Shown: one piece after another, positions 14,210-17,183 of the stretch
How positions within the stretch are numbered: the stretch's first letter is position 1
How the letters are laid out: each line of letters opens with the position of its first letter
From: Coriobacteriales bacterium
GTDB taxonomy: Bacteria; Actinomycetota; Coriobacteriia; Coriobacteriales; UBA8131
Direction: 5' to 3'
DNA: 17,183 bases
Assembly: GCA_031254905.1 (NCBI GenBank)
Contig: JAIRTN010000079.1
Location: 1 to 17,183, forward strand
Translations under genes and position numbers: made by a program
The notes under the pieces: generated by a model
Databases searched by the model: none
Told to the model about the DNA's origin: nothing
What the model saw: only the letters and a program-made list of their open reading frames with translations

Positions 14210-15706
14210 ATGAGTTGCTATGAGGATGTGCGGATAGAGGGCTTGGCGTACACGGGGGCCGGGGTGGCGCGTCTTGCCACGGGGAAAACCGTGTTTGTTG
14301 AGGCCGCCGTTCCCGGCGATTTTGCGCGCATACGGATACGGGAGGAGCGCGAGCGGTTTGCCCGCGGCGCTGTTGAGGCGCTTCTTGAGGCGTCGCCCGA
14401 ACGCGTTGAGCCTCCGTGCCCCTACTATGCCCGCTGCGGGGGCTGCGGTTTGCAGCATCTGTCGTATCGCGAGCAGCTTCGGTGGAAGCGGCGCTTTGTT
14501 GTTGACGCGCTGGAGCGAATCGGGGGACTTGGCGATGCTGAGGCGCTGGTTGCGGATACGGTTGCCTCGCCGGCGGAGTGGGGTTATCGCAACAAGATTG
14601 AACTTGAGCCGCTGTGGCGCAATAACCGGCTGTCGCTTGGGCTTCATGCGGGTGCGGGGTTTGGGGATGAGGGCGACGGTTTTGGGGGCGGCGGGGCGGA
14701 TGGTGGGGCGCTTGGGGGCGGCGGTTTTGGGAGTGCCAGCGCGGATGGCGGGGCGCTTGGGGGCGGCGGGGCGGCGGGCGCTGAGGGGAGCCGGGGCGCT
14801 GACAGCGGCGGCGGTACCGGTATTATCCCCATTGAACACTGTCTGTTGCTCCCGCAAGGGTTTGCGGAACTGCCGGGGCGGCTTGCCGGGGCCTTGGGAT
14901 TTGCGCTGAAAGCCTCGGATGCGGCGGCGCCTCTGGTGCGCGTTGGAGTGCGTGTTTCGGTGCGCACCGGCGACGTGGAGCTTGCGCTTTGGACGCGGCC
15001 CGGGCCTTGTAACCGCGGGTTTGTGGCGAAGGTGCTGGGTGATGCGCTTAAGACCAGCAGCCTTGTGCGCGTGCTGGTTGCGGGCGACCTGCGGAAACGC
15101 GACGTGAGGAAGGTGGAGGTTCTTGGCGGACGAGGGCATTGGCAGGAACGTCTGGGCGAGTTTCGGTACCGGGTGAGCGCGCCTTCGTTTTTTCAGGTGA
15201 ATACCGCGGCGGCGCAGCTTCTCGTTGGGCGCGCGCTTGATGAACTTGAGGGTTTTGATGCCGACGGCGGGTATGTGGCCGACCTTTACAGCGGCGCGGG
15301 GACCTTTACGCTGCCGCTCGCGCGCAAATCGCAGCGGGTTTGCGCCATTGAGATGGCGGGGAGCAGTATTCGCGACCTGAGGCGCAATCTTGCTGCGTAT
15401 GAACTCGAGGCGCAGGTGCTCAGCGGGGATGTGGGGCGCGCCCTACCCGAGTTGGGGACCCTTGGCTTGGGGACCCTTGGCTATGCCATTGTTGACCCTC
15501 CGCGCGGCGGTCTTAGCACGGGAGCGCTGCGTGCCATTGCCGATGCTGCGCCGCATACGCTGGTCTACGTGTCCTGCGACCCCGCGACCCTTGCGCGCGA
15601 TGTGAAAGCCTTTGCGGCGCGGGGGTATCGCCCGGCGAGCGTGACGCCTTTTGACTTGTTCCCGCAGACTTGGCATGTGGAGACAGTGACGAAACTTGTG
15701 AGGTGA
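14210..15706 (+). CDS. rlmD: 23S rRNA (uracil-5)-methyltransferase, RlmD/TrmA family
   Basis: A 498-residue SAM-dependent RNA m5U methyltransferase; the exact uridine is not determinable from sequence. An N-terminal TRAM domain (1-60) precedes Fe-S ligands Cys70, Cys76 and Cys79 (PPCPYYARCGGCGLQHLS) with Cys211 (IEHCLLL) as fourth ligand. The catalytic domain has SFFQVNTAAAQLLVG, the SAM motif VADLYSGAGTFTLPLA, VDPPRGGLS and the nucleophile in YVSCDPATLARD (Cys456). Odd: residues about 148-204 are a Gly/Ala-rich insertion between the third and fourth Fe-S cysteines, where relatives have a short loop. A 15-nt tandem duplication lies at 15452-15481. The ATG at 14210 with AAAGGA 5 nt upstream is preferred over a TTG 15 codons earlier. 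It converges on the Sir2 gene with a 30-nt gap. Confidence 0.9.
   Translation: MSCYEDVRIEGLAYTGAGVARLATGKTVFVEAAVPGDFARIRIREERERFARGAVEALLEASPERVEPPCPYYARCGGCGLQHLSYREQLRWKRRFVVDALERIGGLGDAEALVADTVASPAEWGYRNKIELEPLWRNNRLSLGLHAGAGFGDEGDGFGGGGADGGALGGGGFGSASADGGALGGGGAAGAEGSRGADSGGGTGIIPIEHCLLLPQGFAELPGRLAGALGFALKASDAAAPLVRVGVRVSVRTGDVELALWTRPGPCNRGFVAKVLGDALKTSSLVRVLVAGDLRKRDVRKVEVLGGRGHWQERLGEFRYRVSAPSFFQVNTAAAQLLVGRALDELEGFDADGGYVADLYSGAGTFTLPLARKSQRVCAIEMAGSSIRDLRRNLAAYELEAQVLSGDVGRALPELGTLGLGTLGYAIVDPPRGGLSTGALRAIADAAPHTLVYVSCDPATLARDVKAFAARGYRPASVTPFDLFPQTWHVETVTKLVR
14655..14820 (+). repeat. Gly-rich codon repeat inserted in rlmD
   Basis: A 29-nt unit beginning GCGGATGG and ending GGGGGCGGCGG occurs at 14696-14724 and 14741-14769 with one mismatch, a 45-nt period (15 codons). 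It encodes ADGGALGGGG twice. Flanking sequence is similarly G-rich. The frame is kept throughout, and conserved motifs resume on both sides. Confidence 0.75.
15452..15481 (+). repeat. 15-nt tandem duplication in rlmD
   Basis: TTGGGGACCCTTGGC occurs twice end to end, adding five residues (LGTLG repeated) just before the VDPPRGGLS motif. It preserves the frame and looks like a recent slippage event. Confidence 0.7.
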
Positions 15707-15734
15707 GGGGGGGTAATGTGAGATGAGGGGGGGT
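15698..15734. repeat. Direct repeat in the rlmD/sir2 convergent gap
   Basis: GTGAGGTGAGGGGGGGT (15698-15714) and GTGAGATGAGGGGGGGT (15718-15734) differ by one base, with a 20-bp period. The first copy includes the rlmD stop, and the second ends just before the sir2 stop. No terminator hairpin is present in the gap. Confidence 0.65.
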
Positions 15735-15736
15735 CG

Positions 15737-16570
15737 TTAGCCGAGCAAGACCGTCTCGCTCAAGACTTCTCCGATGTTCTCACGAAAGAGCAGGTTGGCC
15801 TTTGTGTCGCTCCACGTTTCTCCCCTGTTGATGATAACGAGTGTTTTGCCCGTGAAGTACCGCACGAGGCTTGCGGCGGGGTTGACCACCAGCGAAGTCC
15901 CCCCGATGATGAATACGTCTGCGGACGCGATTGCCGTTATGGCGGCTTCAAGCACTCTGCTGTCGAGCGGCTCCTCATAGAGAACGACGTCGGGTTTGAC
16001 CATTCCGCCACAACCGGGTTTTGCGCAGCGCGGCACCCCCGCCGCCCCATTTACCTCAAGCAGGGCTAGTAGGGCTTCGGCATCGTACGAGGCCTTACAA
16101 CGCTGACAATAATTGCGATGGATGCTGCCGTGCAACTCATGCACGGTGCGCGAGCCGGCGGCTTGGTGGAGCCCGTCGATATTTTGTGTTACGACTGCGG
16201 TGAGGTGCCCTTCTTTCTCCAACTGGGCAAGCGCCGTATGAGCGGCGTTGGGCCTTGCGGCCAGCGTTGGCAGGATAATCTTGTCGCGGTGAAAGCGGAA
16301 GAACTCCGCGGGATGCTCCTGAAAGAAGCTGTGGCTTAGCATCACTTCAGGCGGGTAGTCGTATTTCTGGCGGTACAGTCCGTCTTGGCCGCGAAAATCG
16401 GGGATACCGCTTTCCGTTGAGACACCCGCGCCTCCGAAGAACACGACTCGATTGCTGCCGAGCAGCGCTTCGCGCAGGCTTGCGATTTGTGCCGTGTTGC
16501 TGGGGGAGTTGGGGGATTTGGGGGATTTGGGGGATTTGGGGTTGGCCGCCTCCTGCATGTTCGCCTCCAT
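15737..16570 (-). CDS. NAD-dependent protein deacylase, Sir2 family
   Basis: A 277-residue cytoplasmic sirtuin that removes acyl groups from lysines using NAD. Motifs in order: FFGGAGVSTESGIPDFRGQD (NAD site), TQNIDGLHQAAGS, HELHGS with the catalytic His, a zinc ribbon CQRCKAS...CAKPGCGG (four cysteines), and GTSLVVNPAASLV. It resembles CobB-type enzymes with an intact zinc site. Residues about 10-22 are a Pro-Lys-Ser repeat (PKSPKSPKSPNSPS) before the Rossmann domain. The ATG at 16570 is preceded by AGAGGA 8 nt upstream; a second ATG four codons in is possible. The frame continues 54 codons further to a GTG at 16732 without a ribosome site, which I reject. It converges on rlmD. Confidence 0.92.
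   Translation of the reverse strand: MEANMQEAANPKSPKSPKSPNSPSNTAQIASLREALLGSNRVVFFGGAGVSTESGIPDFRGQDGLYRQKYDYPPEVMLSHSFFQEHPAEFFRFHRDKIILPTLAARPNAAHTALAQLEKEGHLTAVVTQNIDGLHQAAGSRTVHELHGSIHRNYCQRCKASYDAEALLALLEVNGAAGVPRCAKPGCGGMVKPDVVLYEEPLDSRVLEAAITAIASADVFIIGGTSLVVNPAASLVRYFTGKTLVIINRGETWSDTKANLLFRENIGEVLSETVLLG
16502..16544 (+). repeat. 9-nt tandem repeat with G-quadruplex pattern in sir2 5' end
   Basis: The plus strand carries five runs of four or five G separated by AGTT or ATTT, a 9-nt period with three near-identical units. This is the template strand for sir2 and encodes the PKS repeat. The runs meet the four-tract quadruplex pattern with 4-nt loops. Confidence 0.7.
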
Positions 16571-16869
16571 ATTCTCCGTCCTCTCCGCTACCGTATGTCT
16601 CGCGACGCACCCTGCGACATGTCCAAACAGTCTGTCATCCTCCCCCTGACGCCCTTTGAGGTGCCACAGCCCTTGACGTGCCGCATTGACGGCGGGGTTT
16701 GCAATTGTATCACTTGACGTGAGGTTAGCCACATTCCGGCCTTCCGTTTGAGAGAGATGGCTGTGGCTGTGGGAAGCGGAGATGACTGATGCATCAATGC
16801 GGATGCCCCTAAAGAGAGTTGCGGGTTGCTGATTGCGGGTTGTGGGTTATTGGCTGCTGATTATGGGTT

Positions 16870-16905
16870 GCGAGCGCTCGTTGCGGCACATTGCGGAGCG
16901 CTCGC
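16870..16905. repeat. 10-bp inverted repeat upstream of tRNA-Pro promoter
   Basis: GCGAGCGCTC (16870-16879) and GAGCGCTCGC (16896-16905) are exact reverse complements, 16 nt apart. Each arm contains the palindrome GAGCGCTC. It lies about 20 nt upstream of the -10 box, overlapping where a -35 would be approached. It could be an operator or a terminator-like hairpin without T-run. Confidence 0.6.
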
Positions 16906-16923
16906 TTGCCCGTCCACGCGATT

Positions 16924-16932
16924 TGTTATAAT
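16924..16932 (+). promoter_or_regulatory. Extended -10 promoter for tRNA-Pro
   Basis: TGTTATAAT is a perfect TATAAT with the TGn extension. It is 20 nt before the mature tRNA 5' end, so transcription would start about 13-14 nt ahead of it. The -35 is poor (TTGCCC at 15-nt spacing), as expected for an extended -10 site. Confidence 0.65.
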
Positions 16933-16952
16933 GGCTGGGCTGTTTTCTTCGT

Positions 16953-17029
<77 letters not shown>

Positions 17030-17078
17030 TCATTTACGCTGGTAGATAGCCTATCAGCCCTAATCTCATTGCCCTAGA

Positions 17079-17104
17079 AATGGGTCAATGGGCATAAAAT
17101 GGGT
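17079..17104 (+). repeat. Three AATGGG(T/C) copies downstream of tRNA-Pro
   Basis: AATGGGT at 17079, AATGGGC at 17087 and AATGGGT at 17098, in a stretch visibly more AT-rich than the rest of the window. The role is unknown; the position just 3' of a tRNA fits an integration scar or the leader of the next gene. Confidence 0.4.
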
Positions 17105-17120
17105 ACAATCGTGATTATCG

Positions 17121-17165
17121 AAAGCCCGGACGAACCCGCACTTGGGAGAGCTCTCGGCTTTTTTT
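17121..17165 (+). terminator. Candidate rho-independent terminator after tRNA-Pro
   Basis: AAAGCC (17121-17126) pairs with GGCTTT (17156-17161), with a further inner CCC/GGG pairing, followed by a run of seven T (17159-17165). It is about 95 nt beyond the tRNA CCA end and would end that transcript. Confidence 0.6.
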
Positions 17166-17183
17166 CGATTGAATCACTCTTTC

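Larger units (their letters stand above)
16571..16952. other. Gene-free region between sir2 and tRNA-Pro
   Basis: No convincing gene is seen in these 382 nt. It contains the upstream extension of the sir2 frame; TACAAT at about 16700 on the minus strand, a weak candidate -10 for sir2; repeats of TTGCGGGTTG near 16818-16870; an inverted repeat at 16870-16905; and the tRNA-Pro promoter. Confidence 0.5.

Noticed and set aside
13997..15139. Long minus-strand frame extending the ferredoxin to 438 codons
   Set aside because: It is antisense to rlmD, rich in Arg/Pro/Ala as shadow frames are, and the classic 57-residue ferredoxin with its own ribosome site explains the 3' end.
16588..16638. Short leader peptide upstream of sir2
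   Set aside because: The ATG directly abuts a GGGGGAGG run with no spacing, and there is no attenuator-like structure to give it a role.
16571..16732. 54-codon N-terminal extension of Sir2 from a GTG
   Set aside because: It has no ribosome site, its sequence is not sirtuin-like, and AGAGGA precedes the ATG at 16570.

Overview
The window looks like a chromosomal segment of a high-GC, rod-growing bacterium. Its lineage is most likely Coriobacteriia (an anaerobic branch of Actinobacteria), inferred from the full MreBCD/PBP2/RodA set next to DivIC-like, TPR and ferredoxin genes, GC-rich codon use, and tRNA genes that encode their CCA ends. A high-GC Firmicute is a weaker alternative. No phage, transposase or cas gene is visible.

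Layout. Positions 1-13475 read almost entirely leftward (minus strand). In transcription order: tRNA-Arg(CCG), a cyclophilin-type peptidyl-prolyl isomerase, a membrane TPR protein and ndk. Then comes a repeat-rich leader and the elongasome operon mreB-mreC-mreD-PBP2-rodA. It runs on with almost no spacing into a stand-alone DUF697 protein, a TIGR03960-type radical SAM protein, its TIGR03936/DUF2344 partner and rlmH. After a 171-nt gap a DivIC/FtsB-like division gene runs off the left edge. Positions 13476-13822 hold no gene. They carry a terminator, a G-rich repeat tract, a 12-bp perfect hairpin and two related hairpins resembling type I-E CRISPR repeats. A small 2[4Fe-4S] ferredoxin (minus) then diverges from rlmD (plus), which converges on a Sir2 deacylase (minus). 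The right end has tRNA-Pro(UGG) behind a strong extended -10 promoter, an AT-richer stretch and a terminator.

How the genes fit together. MreB, MreC, MreD, RodA (glycosyltransferase) and PBP2 (transpeptidase) form the lateral-wall synthesis machine. The radical SAM/DUF2344 pair is widely conserved but, to my knowledge, functionally uncharacterised. Its apparent translational coupling to the rod-shape operon, next to the rRNA methyltransferase RlmH, makes it the best candidate here for an undescribed activity.

A recurrent oddity is in-frame short-tandem-repeat expansion in otherwise conserved proteins: the radical SAM linker, the DUF697 tail, the MreC tail, an RlmD insertion and the Sir2 N-terminus. 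Several starts were moved from the longest open frame on the basis of Shine-Dalgarno position and family length (rlmH, the DUF2344 protein, PBP2, ndk, the cyclophilin, ferredoxin, rlmD, sir2). All functional calls come from reading motifs by eye; no database search was run.
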